From assembly GCA_039105265.1 (NCBI GenBank), contig JAPFFF010000001.1:372001-436000 (forward strand): a stretch of 64,000 nucleotides of DNA. Reading direction: 5' to 3'. The translations under genes were made by a program, and so were the position numbers. This DNA comes from Tritrichomonas musculus (lineage: Eukaryota; Parabasalia; Tritrichomonadida; Tritrichomonadidae). This document shows positions 18,522 through 27,071 of this stretch, in pieces. Under the pieces are notes generated by a model. That model was given only the letters and a program-made list of their open reading frames with translations. It made no database searches and was not told the origin of the DNA. Position 1 is the stretch's first letter. The number at the start of each line of letters is the position of its first letter.

Positions 18522-18950
18522 ATGAATAAATATAGGAATCCTAGTTCATCTATCATTGGAGTAGAAGGAGAAATGTTCAACGAAGGAACAAAAACAGAAC
18601 ACACCATAGGCTTTAATCATTTTGGCATATTCTCTAATGATAATACTTATGCTATCACATTTAATCCATATTACAATAGACCGCCTATAAAATATATGGA
18701 AAACAAACCTGTGAGGCCGCCGAAGAGTAATCAACATAGAACAAAACCCTTGCATGAACCACCTGTCAGCATCACAGACGGAGGGTATTATTTAAAAAAA
18801 GATAAGGCTCCTAAAGCACCCATCCTTCCTCCTTACCTCAAGAAACCTGAAAAATTAGGGGAGATACAAGGAAAGGCTAATGAAAAAGATAAAGGAAATA
18901 TAATATATGGCCCGCAACATAAAGTAAAAATAGAGAACATAATCTATTAA
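18522..18950 (+). CDS. 142-aa hypothetical protein, element B
   Basis: N-terminal half with Gly and aromatic residues (SIIGVEGEMFNEG, HTIGFNHFGIFSNDN, AITFNPYYNRPP). The second half is Pro/Lys-rich and likely disordered (KDKAPKAPILPPYLKKPEK). It starts 25 nt after its neighbour in a GAAATGAATG context. Nothing recognisable; a small virion or assembly protein would fit the position. Confidence 0.45.
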   Translation: MNKYRNPSSSIIGVEGEMFNEGTKTEHTIGFNHFGIFSNDNTYAITFNPYYNRPPIKYMENKPVRPPKSNQHRTKPLHEPPVSITDGGYYLKKDKAPKAPILPPYLKKPEKLGEIQGKANEKDKGNIIYGPQHKVKIENIIY

Positions 18951-18973
18951 ATAAAAATTTTTTTCGAAATGAA

Positions 18974-19498
18974 ATGATTAAGAAACGAGCAAATAATGCA
19001 GGTGTTAATGCTAATTTATCATTAGAACCACAAGCCGCAGCTCAATCAACATCAAATATTAATAACAATATCATTATAAACAAAAGGGATGATGGGAAGG
19101 AAGAGATTGTTATAACAAGAAATGTGGAGCTAGAAGACAGCCCAGAAGACGATGTAAAAGATGTAAAATATGTAATTCTCGAGACTTTTGCCAATATTTT
19201 ATTGAACCAAGATAAAGCTTTACTAACTAATCTTATTTCAAAAAATTGTATCATTGTTCCAGTAGAGGCGTTGATTGATATAATTAAATGTTCTGTCAAA
19301 GCTGAAATGGTAGAATTACATGTGGATGAAGATATAAAATGCTGTGCTGGGAAAGCTAATCCGATACGCCGAATCGAAGCCATAAAAATAGTAAACGACA
19401 AGGGAGAAGTTTGTATGGATTTCAAACAAGTATATAACAAACAATACAACGAACTAATTAACAAATATCATCTGTGTTTGAAATATGTGTGTGTTTAG
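18974..19498 (+). CDS. conserved small family shared by B and C (B copy)
   Basis: 174 aa. After a polar N-terminus with an acidic region, residues 75-174 match the C-terminus of the 223-aa gene at 48209-48880 of element C. Shared features are a helix, then VELHVDEDIKCCAGK (C copy: VDLVLNEDIGCSGCTTK), then AIKIVNDKGEVCMDFKQVYN (C copy: ILITKDGKTSELKYDYNEVY) and a closing hydrophobic strand. The Cys pair after Asp-Ile could bind metal. No named family known to me. Presence in two very different Polintons argues for a core function. Confidence 0.6.
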   Translation: MIKKRANNAGVNANLSLEPQAAAQSTSNINNNIIINKRDDGKEEIVITRNVELEDSPEDDVKDVKYVILETFANILLNQDKALLTNLISKNCIIVPVEALIDIIKCSVKAEMVELHVDEDIKCCAGKANPIRRIEAIKIVNDKGEVCMDFKQVYNKQYNELINKYHLCLKYVCV

Positions 19499-19529
19499 AA
19501 ATTTATTTTACATTTTATCACGAAGGCAA

Positions 19530-19802
19530 ATGACTAATCAAATAGACCTCACACAATTCAATAAAACTGATATTATAAAAAAACTATCTAAAAGTAAATC
19601 CGAAGAGAATTTAAAAATAATCTCTGAAGAGGAAACCCAAGCCGAACCCCTCCCTGAAAAACAAAAGCGAGGCAGAAAGAGTAAATACAATACACCAGAG
19701 GAAAGGCTCGAGGCAAGAAGGCAACAACAAAAGGAGTATAGGCTACGAAAGAAAAAAGAATTAGAAGAGCTGAAAAAATTAGCTGAGTTGATAAAGGCAT
19801 AA
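19530..19802 (+). CDS. basic AT-hook/bZIP-like small protein, element B
   Basis: I take the ATG at 19530 (MTNQIDLTQFNKT); an upstream in-frame ATG at 19485 adds 15 less typical residues. The N-terminal half is acidic (SEEETQAEPLPE). The second half has an AT-hook-like KRGRKSKY, then TPEERLEARRQQQKEYRLRK and a leucine-containing helix (ELEELKKLAELIKA), the look of a basic DNA-binding helix with a short zipper. Similar GRxxKYxTxEER proteins are common in large DNA viruses. Probably binds AT-rich DNA as a regulator or packaging factor (inference). Confidence 0.55.
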   Translation: MTNQIDLTQFNKTDIIKKLSKSKSEENLKIISEEETQAEPLPEKQKRGRKSKYNTPEERLEARRQQQKEYRLRKKKELEELKKLAELIKA

Positions 19803-19830
19803 AGTAAAAAAATATTCGACAGGTATTTTT

Positions 19831-20709
19831 TTACTCTTCGTCTTTAAATTCTTGGACTACCGCATCGTAGTATTTCCTGACAACATCAAGGGGGCCTTCA
19901 AAATATTCATCCCCATATTCATCCTTCTTTAATTCATTTCTATCTACAGCTTCGTTGAGAAGTTGGAGTAGTTTGACTTCGGCTTTGAATTGATTATTTA
20001 CTGGAGATGATGTTATTTCATTAGCTCCTCCATCATGCCTTTTATATGTATTCAATCTTTTTTTCATATTAACTGTTCTTCCCACTTTATATATTTCTGT
20101 ATCTTTATGTTTGTTGAGTTGAACAATATATAGATAACCCTTTGTATTTTTGGAAACATAATAACTAACACCATGCCTATTTATTGTTTTTACTTGGTAT
20201 CCTTGCTGTTCTAATTCTCTTTTCAATTGTGCCTGTGAATATTTTATACCCGTCTCCTCGAAATATTTCTCTTGAATTACTTTGATATCTCCCCTTTCCA
20301 TAATCTTCCCGTAGTGCTCCATAAATTGTTCTAGAGATGTGATTTCATACTTGGTCTTGAGTCTTTTTAGTTCATCATTTACTGTATTGAAGGATTGTTC
20401 CAGCTCCTGTACTCGCTTTTTATGGAATTGATTTTCATGGTATATTTCTGAAAATATAACGTCATTCTGCTCACAATCATCTTCAAGCATGCTATTTTGG
20501 GTCTTTAATTTCTCATTTTCAGCTTCTGATTTTTCCAATTTTGTAGTGAGGTCAGCAATTTTTTGGAGGGCATCATCCAATAATTTTGGGTAATCTATGC
20601 CTTCTTTCTGTGATTTCAGTTCTATGTTTTCGGCTCTGAGTTCTTTATTTTCAGCTTTTAATTTTTGAATTTTTTGGAGGGCTTCTTGTAATGTCATTTC
20701 TTGACACAT
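19831..20709 (-). CDS. coiled-coil protein with T5orf172/MUG113-type GIY-YIG domain, element B
   Basis: 292 aa. Residues 1-120 are a continuous coiled coil of Lys/Glu/Leu heptads. Residues 120-180 are a linker. Residues 185-280 are a GIY-YIG-like domain of the T5orf172/MUG113 kind: KGYLYIVQLNKHKDTEIYKV, then GRTVNMKKRLNTYKRHDG, and a late Glu-Tyr-Phe-Glu-Gly segment. In related proteins this domain is a nuclease or nuclease-derived DNA-binding fold. It is convergent with the small plus-strand gene (28 nt gap) and lies downstream of PolB on the same strand. May act in replication or as a mobile nuclease. Confidence 0.65.
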   Translation of the reverse strand: MCQEMTLQEALQKIQKLKAENKELRAENIELKSQKEGIDYPKLLDDALQKIADLTTKLEKSEAENEKLKTQNSMLEDDCEQNDVIFSEIYHENQFHKKRVQELEQSFNTVNDELKRLKTKYEITSLEQFMEHYGKIMERGDIKVIQEKYFEETGIKYSQAQLKRELEQQGYQVKTINRHGVSYYVSKNTKGYLYIVQLNKHKDTEIYKVGRTVNMKKRLNTYKRHDGGANEITSSPVNNQFKAEVKLLQLLNEAVDRNELKKDEYGDEYFEGPLDVVRKYYDAVVQEFKDEE

Positions 20710-20814
20710 TTGGCTTCGTGATAAAAAAATTAAAAAATATGAAAACGCGAAAAAAATGAAAAATGGAAAAAATTGAAAAATGGAAAAAATGAAAAATGGA
20801 AAAAATTGAAAAAA

Positions 20815-23800
20815 TTAAAATTTGATTCTTCTCTCAAATGTTGGTAAATTTATCTGTTGGTATGAGCTACTTTTTCGAAAACAATTAGCTCCATCAAGAA
20901 GATTGAAGACTATCTCCTCGCCGCAATATAATTTCTCATACAACTCCTCCACTGATATATTCATCCTCTTTGCTTTGTTTAGAATACATTGTTTTGGAAT
21001 TCCTTTCAGTCTTATATGTAGGCCTTCATTCCCCTTCTCATCTACCAAAATGTCGATATATGATTTCTTCCCCAGAGCTATTAATTTTCTTGAATGAACA
21101 GCCCCAACAGCTCCTTCAAACGAATCAAAATCACAGTGAAACTGCGTCATCTTTTTGCCTATTAACTCCTTTCCATATCTCTTTTTGAACACTTCTCCTA
21201 TCCTTGCTACATCTTCTTCTTTGATATGTATGCTGTCGGTGTCTGTGTAGTATATTTCAATCCCATTCTGCTCTGCTGAACTTATCACTCTATTCATCAA
21301 ATGTTTGCTCCAGGACAACACACTGGCTCCAAAATGTGGTAAATTAAAGTGATTATTTATTGGTTTTACTTTCTTGACATACACATTTTCGATTGATTTA
21401 TTCTCTATTATTTCTGTGATATAATTATAATTTTTCCAGATATATTTGATGGCTTTATCTTTTGGTATGCATTTTGTTTCTGTCGTGGTGGCTTTGAGAA
21501 TAGATTTTCCATAAATAGAATTCAAAAGGAGTTTAATAGTTTGTTGTAGAGGATTTTTTGCATCCTGATATTTCTTTCGGAGATTAAACAATTTCTCGAT
21601 GAATATATTAATTTTACTATTAAATCCTTCGTCAAAATAATATCCTCGGATAAAATCGTAGTCAAAAGTATAAAATTCAATCAGGTCCGTAAAAGCTCTC
21701 TTGTCAATATAATAGTGGTCTGTTGGATTGTTGGTAAATATTTTAGAGCCCTGGTCGTTCCTGCTAAATACCTGCCCAAATTTATATGGCTTCTCTGATT
21801 TGCAGCTTAGTTTTTTAATGTTTATTTCGGCAAAGAACTGGTCATAACGTAATAATTCTTCAGTAGATATTCCTTCAGGAATAATTTTTGGCATTCCTTT
21901 TGGTACTCCTGCCATAATACTCATAGCTGATGGGTATAAAGAGACGGCATCAAAATCTTGTATTCTCGCTTCTACATACTGCTTTTCATTATTTGCCGTC
22001 ATGGTTCTTCCCCCAGAAACACATCTCTGGATAAAGTTTTGTGGCTTACCACTTAGCTGATAGCACTCATCGAAGCAACCAAATTTGTAGGCATAATAAT
22101 ATCCAATCGAAGAGATAGAGATAAAATTATGGACATCCAACATATCTGTTTTTGTTTGTCTGAACACTTCTATCAAGTCTCGATTAAATTTCTCTACTCC
22201 TTTCATCAAAACAATACAGTCGAGCTTGCAATAATAGATGGCATATTTCATGATGTCTATCTGGAGATTTTCATAAGCGCCACAATTTATTGCATTATCG
22301 ATAAGCTGTTTCCAGTCTTGTTTTATTTGTTGAAGTGTTTTTTTGTCTTTATTTTCGAGATAATATTGTAGTTGGAATTCTAGTGCTGAGACTTCTTTTC
22401 GTTTGATATTTTTTTCTGTGTATATTTTATATGCCATCACTTCTTTGTGGACGGGTAGTTGGAACATTTTAGCGAAGGAAGATAGGGCAGCAGGTATCAA
22501 AGAGTAGCTATTTCGGAAGGTTAATCTTTTGTTTATTTTATATTTTGTCATGACAATTTGAAGAATTGTACCGTTCCTTTCAGTTATTTGGACGTCCCAT
22601 CCAGGAGTGTTGATGAAGAAGCAGGCATCATATTTTAGATTATGGAAGTATATCAATGAATTATTTTCCAAAGATTTTAATAATCTCTCGGCTATATTAT
22701 CCCCCTCAAAAACCATTTTATGTATCAATTCTTTTGTTCTATATACTGTGATGTTCAGATATGGTTTATGGGGAGATAATGTTGTATCGGTCTCAAAATC
22801 AGAGTAGTATATCTTTGACCACTCCCTCTCTTTTTTCATAACAGACGAATCTATTTTTTGACAGCAAAGGGAAGGGTCATAATTTAAATCTTGATAATCT
22901 GCTAGATGACTGTTATATTCATTTGTGGCCAAAATATCCATCTCGCAAGATTTTATTTCTCTGAACATGCCTTCTTTAAATAGCTTTCGAAGTATTGTTA
23001 TAAGCTTTGTGTTTCCCACGGGTTTGTTAATCATGTAATGATTTTTGTATAATAACAGGTCTACAGTCCTGTTAAAAGCTTTAGCCCAGGCTTTCTTTCG
23101 GGTATCTATTTTGATTTGCTGTTGGTCTCTCGTAGCATATTTTTCATCAATCCTCCTGACAATAAAATGACATTTAAAATATTTAGCAATATCATATATT
23201 AAACTATTTGGCACCATCCTTGTTTTCACCATGGAACGTAGATGATTTATTTCTTCCTCTGAGAAAACTTTTGATTGAATACATGCATAGACCAGGCAAT
23301 TATCTTGATAATTTTTCTTCTCAACAGACTTAAATATTTGATATATAGTCAAATCAATATCAGAAAGATTGATATATGGAAAGAATCCACCGTCTGGTTT
23401 TTCTCTATAATCTTCATCAATTTCTACTTCTTCTTCATATAGCTTCCCTTTACTAGTTTGTTTATTGATTGTGAAGATGGTTTGTTTGCCTTTCTTTTTG
23501 TTTTGAATGAAGAGTAATTGATATTTTGCTGGGATAAATACATTACCAATCCAAGGATTATTATCAGAACAATCATCATTTAAATCTATTGTACCGGAGA
23601 TATGACCAATAGTTGTGTCGATATTTCGTGCCGATGAGATGGTATACCACTTATATTCCTCCCCATCTAACGACTCACTTTTTACCACCACGTTCTTTTT
23701 ATTCTTCTTGTGAAGCTGTCTTAGAGTTTCAGTAAATGCCATCCTGGTATCTTCATCATCTCCAATAACTATTTCGAATGAAATTTCTTTGTTCGCTTTC

Positions 23801-24222
23801 ATCATAAATTCCTTCATCTGCTTCTTAAATTTAGGCTTATCTTTAATATTTTTGACTCTTTCCTTGTACTCTTTTCTGGCTTCGGTCTTAGCTGTAGAGT
23901 ACAAATCGACCGAAATATTTAATATATCCCTTTCTGCTCTGGCATTATTTTTGATGCTTTGTTTGTATTCTCTTCGCGATGCCTTTTCTTTTTGTCTGGT
24001 ATTTTTTTGCCTGCGCAGATTGTTAAACAACTTATCATCACTTTCATTAAATGCCTTGATATAATCCTTCACTTTCAAGCCTCTTTTGTTTATTTTCATT
24101 TTGGAGATATTTTGTCTGAGCTCTTCTCGGAGTTTTTTTACGGTTTGTTTCCCTTTATTTTGGAATCCTGGGAGGGATAAAATTTGCTTCTTCGTTAGTT
24201 TGGAAATGAGCTGGTTGTCCAT
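20815..24222 (-). CDS. POLB: protein-primed family B DNA polymerase, element B
   Basis: 1135 aa. An N-terminal region of about 450 residues starts basic and includes NCLVYACIQSKVFSEEEIN, a block common in Maverick polymerases. The exonuclease part holds YSDFETDTT (about 474) and FHNLKYDACFF. The linker motif CVSGGR precedes the polymerase core: motif A DFDAVSLYPSAM (about 759), motif B LLNSIYGKS (about 900), motif C YYTDTDSIHI (about 993). This matches pPolB of Polintons and adenoviruses, which start synthesis from a terminal protein on linear inverted-repeat genomes. It replicates the element. Downstream of the 336-aa gene on the same strand. Confidence 0.9.
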   Translation of the reverse strand: MDNQLISKLTKKQILSLPGFQNKGKQTVKKLREELRQNISKMKINKRGLKVKDYIKAFNESDDKLFNNLRRQKNTRQKEKASRREYKQSIKNNARAERDILNISVDLYSTAKTEARKEYKERVKNIKDKPKFKKQMKEFMMKANKEISFEIVIGDDEDTRMAFTETLRQLHKKNKKNVVVKSESLDGEEYKWYTISSARNIDTTIGHISGTIDLNDDCSDNNPWIGNVFIPAKYQLLFIQNKKKGKQTIFTINKQTSKGKLYEEEVEIDEDYREKPDGGFFPYINLSDIDLTIYQIFKSVEKKNYQDNCLVYACIQSKVFSEEEINHLRSMVKTRMVPNSLIYDIAKYFKCHFIVRRIDEKYATRDQQQIKIDTRKKAWAKAFNRTVDLLLYKNHYMINKPVGNTKLITILRKLFKEGMFREIKSCEMDILATNEYNSHLADYQDLNYDPSLCCQKIDSSVMKKEREWSKIYYSDFETDTTLSPHKPYLNITVYRTKELIHKMVFEGDNIAERLLKSLENNSLIYFHNLKYDACFFINTPGWDVQITERNGTILQIVMTKYKINKRLTFRNSYSLIPAALSSFAKMFQLPVHKEVMAYKIYTEKNIKRKEVSALEFQLQYYLENKDKKTLQQIKQDWKQLIDNAINCGAYENLQIDIMKYAIYYCKLDCIVLMKGVEKFNRDLIEVFRQTKTDMLDVHNFISISSIGYYYAYKFGCFDECYQLSGKPQNFIQRCVSGGRTMTANNEKQYVEARIQDFDAVSLYPSAMSIMAGVPKGMPKIIPEGISTEELLRYDQFFAEINIKKLSCKSEKPYKFGQVFSRNDQGSKIFTNNPTDHYYIDKRAFTDLIEFYTFDYDFIRGYYFDEGFNSKINIFIEKLFNLRKKYQDAKNPLQQTIKLLLNSIYGKSILKATTTETKCIPKDKAIKYIWKNYNYITEIIENKSIENVYVKKVKPINNHFNLPHFGASVLSWSKHLMNRVISSAEQNGIEIYYTDTDSIHIKEEDVARIGEVFKKRYGKELIGKKMTQFHCDFDSFEGAVGAVHSRKLIALGKKSYIDILVDEKGNEGLHIRLKGIPKQCILNKAKRMNISVEELYEKLYCGEEIVFNLLDGANCFRKSSSYQQINLPTFERRIKF

Positions 24223-24317
24223 TTTACAATAAAATTAAAAAGTGATAAAAAAATATCACGCGACAAAAAAATGCTTCGGCTCAAAAATGAGCAAAAAAAC
24301 TGTAAAAATCATCCAGG
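24223..24317. promoter_or_regulatory. hairpin-bearing spacer 5' of element B PolB
   Basis: Two perfect hairpins, GTGATA-loop-TATCAC at 24242-24259 and GCTCA-AAAA-TGAGC at 24279-24292, lie between PolB and the upstream gene and are followed by the 40-bp inverted repeat. They could end transcription of the 336-aa gene or regulate PolB. Confidence 0.4.
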
Positions 24318-25438
24318 GGTGAACGGGTGAATTTTCACCTCCAACTTCACCTCTCATTTATTTTCTATTTACATACATGGTTCTATGGACATTTGATATT
24401 GTGAACAGCCCCGTTTCTTCAATTTTTCTCTTCAATTCATCAAATGTTAAATTGATTTTAAAAGTGGATTTATACTTGTTTTGGACATCTTTTAACAAAA
24501 ATCTATCTATCGAAGGATAATTTTTGAGCAAAAACTCTTTCATATCATATCTGTTTTCATCAGGCATTTCTATGTATTGTTTATCAATCTCTTGCTGTTC
24601 TCTTTGCTCTTCTCTCATCCTCTCTATTTGAAAGAGGCTATAATTGTATTTTCTCCTTGCTGCATCACACTTTGAGCATGATTTATTGGTTTGGGCATTG
24701 TTATTAGCTATCATACCGTTGAGTCGTATAATATTTTCAGAAGCTTCTTTGACACTACATTTATCAATAAATCCGAATGAAAAGTCATCGGGATTATCAC
24801 ACAACAAGGCGTCTGTTGGATAAACATTATATGGCTGTCCAAATTTATCTTTTCTAATGATACTTAGCGCAGTCATGAGAGCAAAAGATATGAATGATTG
24901 GTAGTGCAGGTACTCGTCTGAATTATATATATCGACCACATTACCGTATATTTTATCACACTTTTCATTTATAGAATTGTGATTGCAATGGTAGCCTATC
25001 ATGTCATAATTTACTTTTCGAATGAATTTTTTTATTTCCGATGAGTCTGTCTTCAATTCCATTATTTGTTCAAAAATAGGCACATCTGGCTTGCTCTGTG
25101 TGATGTCGTTTAATTTTGGCAGGGAATGAAATATTGTAAAAATATCACGGATGAGATTTGTATTTGTTTCGACATTTAGCTTATATTTTACCGGGTCGTA
25201 GTTATCATTCAACAAATCATTTTTCAATTCCATCTTCTTCTGTTCAAAGTTCATATTATAGAATTCAGATACTTCTTTTGAAAAACTACATTCGGTCAAA
25301 GAGTTGTCTTGGGCAAGAGTAATGGCTGTAATGCTGGTTTGATTTGTTGTTGCGGGGAGGAGGGTCATTTGGCCTAAAAATAAAAAATTGAAAAAAAAAT
25401 GAAAGGTGAAGTTGGAGGTGAAAATTCACCCGTTCACC
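24318..25438. repeat. 40-bp inverted repeat pair bracketing one gene
   Basis: The left copy (24318-24357) begins GGTGAACGGGTGAATTTTCA and ends CATTT, directly at the stop of the 336-aa gene. The right copy (25399-25438) is its reverse complement with one difference and lies about 30 nt before the gene's start codon. Each copy is itself hairpin-forming because GGTGAA and TTCACC alternate. No target duplication is evident outside. Confidence 0.7.
24358..25368 (-). CDS. 336-aa protein of unknown function, element B
   Basis: Helical, polar protein. Notable parts: an N-terminal Thr/Ala-rich segment, a His/Cys cluster (MIGYHCNHNSINEKC), a hydrophobic helix (FISFALMTALSIIRKDK), a Cys pair (NKSCSKCDAARRKYNYS), a Glu/Arg coiled segment (ERMREEQREQQEIDKQY) and a C-terminal part that looks like a winged-helix (LTFDELKRKIEETGLFTI, ending MYVNRK). 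It could be a zinc-containing DNA-binding protein, perhaps a replication partner of the neighbouring PolB such as a terminal protein, but no family is recognised. It is framed exactly by a 40-bp inverted repeat pair. Confidence 0.6.
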   Translation of the reverse strand: MTLLPATTNQTSITAITLAQDNSLTECSFSKEVSEFYNMNFEQKKMELKNDLLNDNYDPVKYKLNVETNTNLIRDIFTIFHSLPKLNDITQSKPDVPIFEQIMELKTDSSEIKKFIRKVNYDMIGYHCNHNSINEKCDKIYGNVVDIYNSDEYLHYQSFISFALMTALSIIRKDKFGQPYNVYPTDALLCDNPDDFSFGFIDKCSVKEASENIIRLNGMIANNNAQTNKSCSKCDAARRKYNYSLFQIERMREEQREQQEIDKQYIEMPDENRYDMKEFLLKNYPSIDRFLLKDVQNKYKSTFKINLTFDELKRKIEETGLFTISNVHRTMYVNRK

Positions 25439-26317
25439 TGCAGACGAAAGATAGATAATAATTTCATTAAATTCTCCTCTGAGATAGGAAGAAATTTCTC
25501 TCTTAAACCATTCAAAAATATTGAATATTCATCGAGATATTGATACCAAAATTTTGGAAAAAAAGCATGAGTAGGGGGTCATGGTTTTGAGATTGAGAAA
25601 ATATAAATGATGTTTCAAAAAATATGTATGAGCAGGTATGTTCATTTTTTTAATACCAAACAAGCAACTTGGGGTTCCTGAGCCCCATAAAAGAAAGCAG
25701 TAAAGGGGGTCCCAATTTTTCAAATCACATTTCGTGGTGCTATAATAATATTATGGTCGCCGCAAAAGTATGTATGAAATATTTTTGTAGGAATTGTGAT
25801 TTGAAAAATGGGACTTTCTATGAGATGCCACAAAAATATGAATGATATATTTTTGAAAGGATTTCTAGAAAATCCTGTGGTCGTCTCAAAAAAAAAAACT
25901 CAGGGAAGGGTTTTCTCTTTTTTCAAATAACATTTCAGGACAAATTTTTTTCAAAAAACATATCAAGAAAATGGTTCATTTGGACCGACAATACACAATG
26001 TTTTTTTGGAAAAATTTTTTGAATGAAATTTTTTGGAAATTGAGATAAATCTTAGAGCGCCACAAAGTATATATTTGAGCGCCACAAAGTATACTTAGAG
26101 CGCCACAAAGATGTCTTAGAGCGCCACAAAGACTACCTGAAGCGCCACAAAGATATACCTGAAGCGCCACAAAGTATACTTAGAGCGCCACAAAGAGAAG
26201 TCTGCAAGTTTTTACGACCAAATATTGTCTCAGATCACATGTCCATTTCCAAGTTTAAAAGAGCATTCAAATGGGATTTCAAAGGCTTCTGAAAATGATT
26301 TCAAAGGACTTTCAAAT
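25439..26317. promoter_or_regulatory. repeat-rich non-coding region, candidate control or origin region of B
   Basis: About 880 bp with no supported gene in a genome that otherwise leaves 10-60 nt between genes. It contains an inverted repeat (a CCC-ATTTTTCAAATCACA arm near 25710-25728 and its complement near 25796-25814), the hairpin TGGGG-CCCCA near 25671-25688 and the 7-copy array listed next. Several GTATGTATGA/GTATGAGCA-like words recur. This is the most structured spacer in the element. Confidence 0.5.
26056..26195. repeat. iteron-like array: seven AGCGCCACAAAG units at 21-22 bp
   Basis: The 12-bp motif AGCGCCACAAAG starts at 26056, 26078, 26099, 26120, 26141, 26163 and 26184. Spacings are 22, 21, 21, 21, 22 and 21 bp, so all copies face the same side of the helix two turns apart. 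The intervening 9-10 bp vary (often CTTAG, GTATAC or CCTGA). The pattern fits a cooperative protein-binding array rather than coding or microsatellite DNA. Confidence 0.85.
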
Positions 26318-27052
26318 TTATTTTGTCAAGATATCATATATATCAGCATCCTGGGATGGTTTTATCTTCAGAGTAATGAACAAAGGGGATTTCAAGATTA
26401 CTGGCTGGAACATAAAGTCGACCAACCTCATTTCCAAATACTTTAACGAATCTGTATTTACTTTTACTTTTATTGGTTTTGTCAAATCATAATTCACTAT
26501 TAAAGCTTCTTGGTCCATAATCATTGTATCAATATTTGCGATGATGCTGGGAGTATATTCTTGGTCTCCAATAGATGAGTGCGCTGCTACACCCTGCAAA
26601 GATACTAAATATAATTTATTGGCAAAATCAAGAATTGGCAAATCTGGGACGTTGCATTCAACTCCATTTGGAAATATATGTCCAGGCTTAGTATTGAACA
26701 ATCCAGTAATTAATTTTGCTCTATGGCTGCCTTCTTTGAATTTTACTGTTTGGACAGGCTTTAAAGATATGGTTCTATTGTTGACATTTTTGAAGGTAAT
26801 TACAGTCTGACTTTCATTTAAAAATTTAACCAGATTTGCAAAAGAATAGGCATACGACTCCTCGAAATCAATTCGAACTTCACTATTTTCTGTCTCAAAT
26901 ATTAAATAATCATCATCGGTGGTTAACAAAATATTGGCTTTAGTATTAATAGACGAAACATAATACTTGACGAAAGGGCATTTCCAAGGAATATCTATAT
27001 TCATTCTTACAGTATTATAATTCCCTGGCTGGCTCTGAACACTATACAGCAT
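26318..27052 (-). CDS. penton-like minor capsid candidate, element B
   Basis: 244 aa, beta-rich throughout: VRMNIDIPWKCPFVKYYV, YLIFETENSEVRIDF, KLYLVSLQGVAAHSSIG, YTPSIIANIDTMI, and a final pair LKYLEMRLVDFMFQP / SPLFITLKI. This strand pattern suggests a jelly-roll. Its C-terminal half matches in pattern the 119-aa protein at 41801-42160 of element C (His-Cys/Ser, Tyr-x-x-S, N/D-T-I/M, TKP, closing strands). In both elements the gene is divergent from the fibre gene, as expected for a vertex protein that carries the fibre. Penton identity is inference. Confidence 0.5.
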   Translation of the reverse strand: MLYSVQSQPGNYNTVRMNIDIPWKCPFVKYYVSSINTKANILLTTDDDYLIFETENSEVRIDFEESYAYSFANLVKFLNESQTVITFKNVNNRTISLKPVQTVKFKEGSHRAKLITGLFNTKPGHIFPNGVECNVPDLPILDFANKLYLVSLQGVAAHSSIGDQEYTPSIIANIDTMIMDQEALIVNYDLTKPIKVKVNTDSLKYLEMRLVDFMFQPVILKSPLFITLKIKPSQDADIYDILTK

Positions 27053-27071
27053 TATTTAATTTCAGATTAAA
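27053..27071. promoter_or_regulatory. 19-bp divergent start region penton-like/fibre 1
   Basis: Only TATTTAATTTCAGATTAAA separates the two start codons, so both transcripts must start inside or very near it. It is the shortest divergent spacer in the window. TTTCAGATT carries a TCA core like the trichomonad initiator. Confidence 0.4.

Noticed and set aside
25976-26170. Minus-strand 64-aa frame with repeated LCGA words
   Set aside because: It only translates the 12-bp repeat array; the 21/22-bp spacing does not keep frame, so it is not coding.
26056-26195. CRISPR-like array
   Set aside because: Units of 12 bp with 9-10-bp gaps are far too short, the gaps are semi-conserved, and no cas-type gene is near; an iteron-like binding array fits better.
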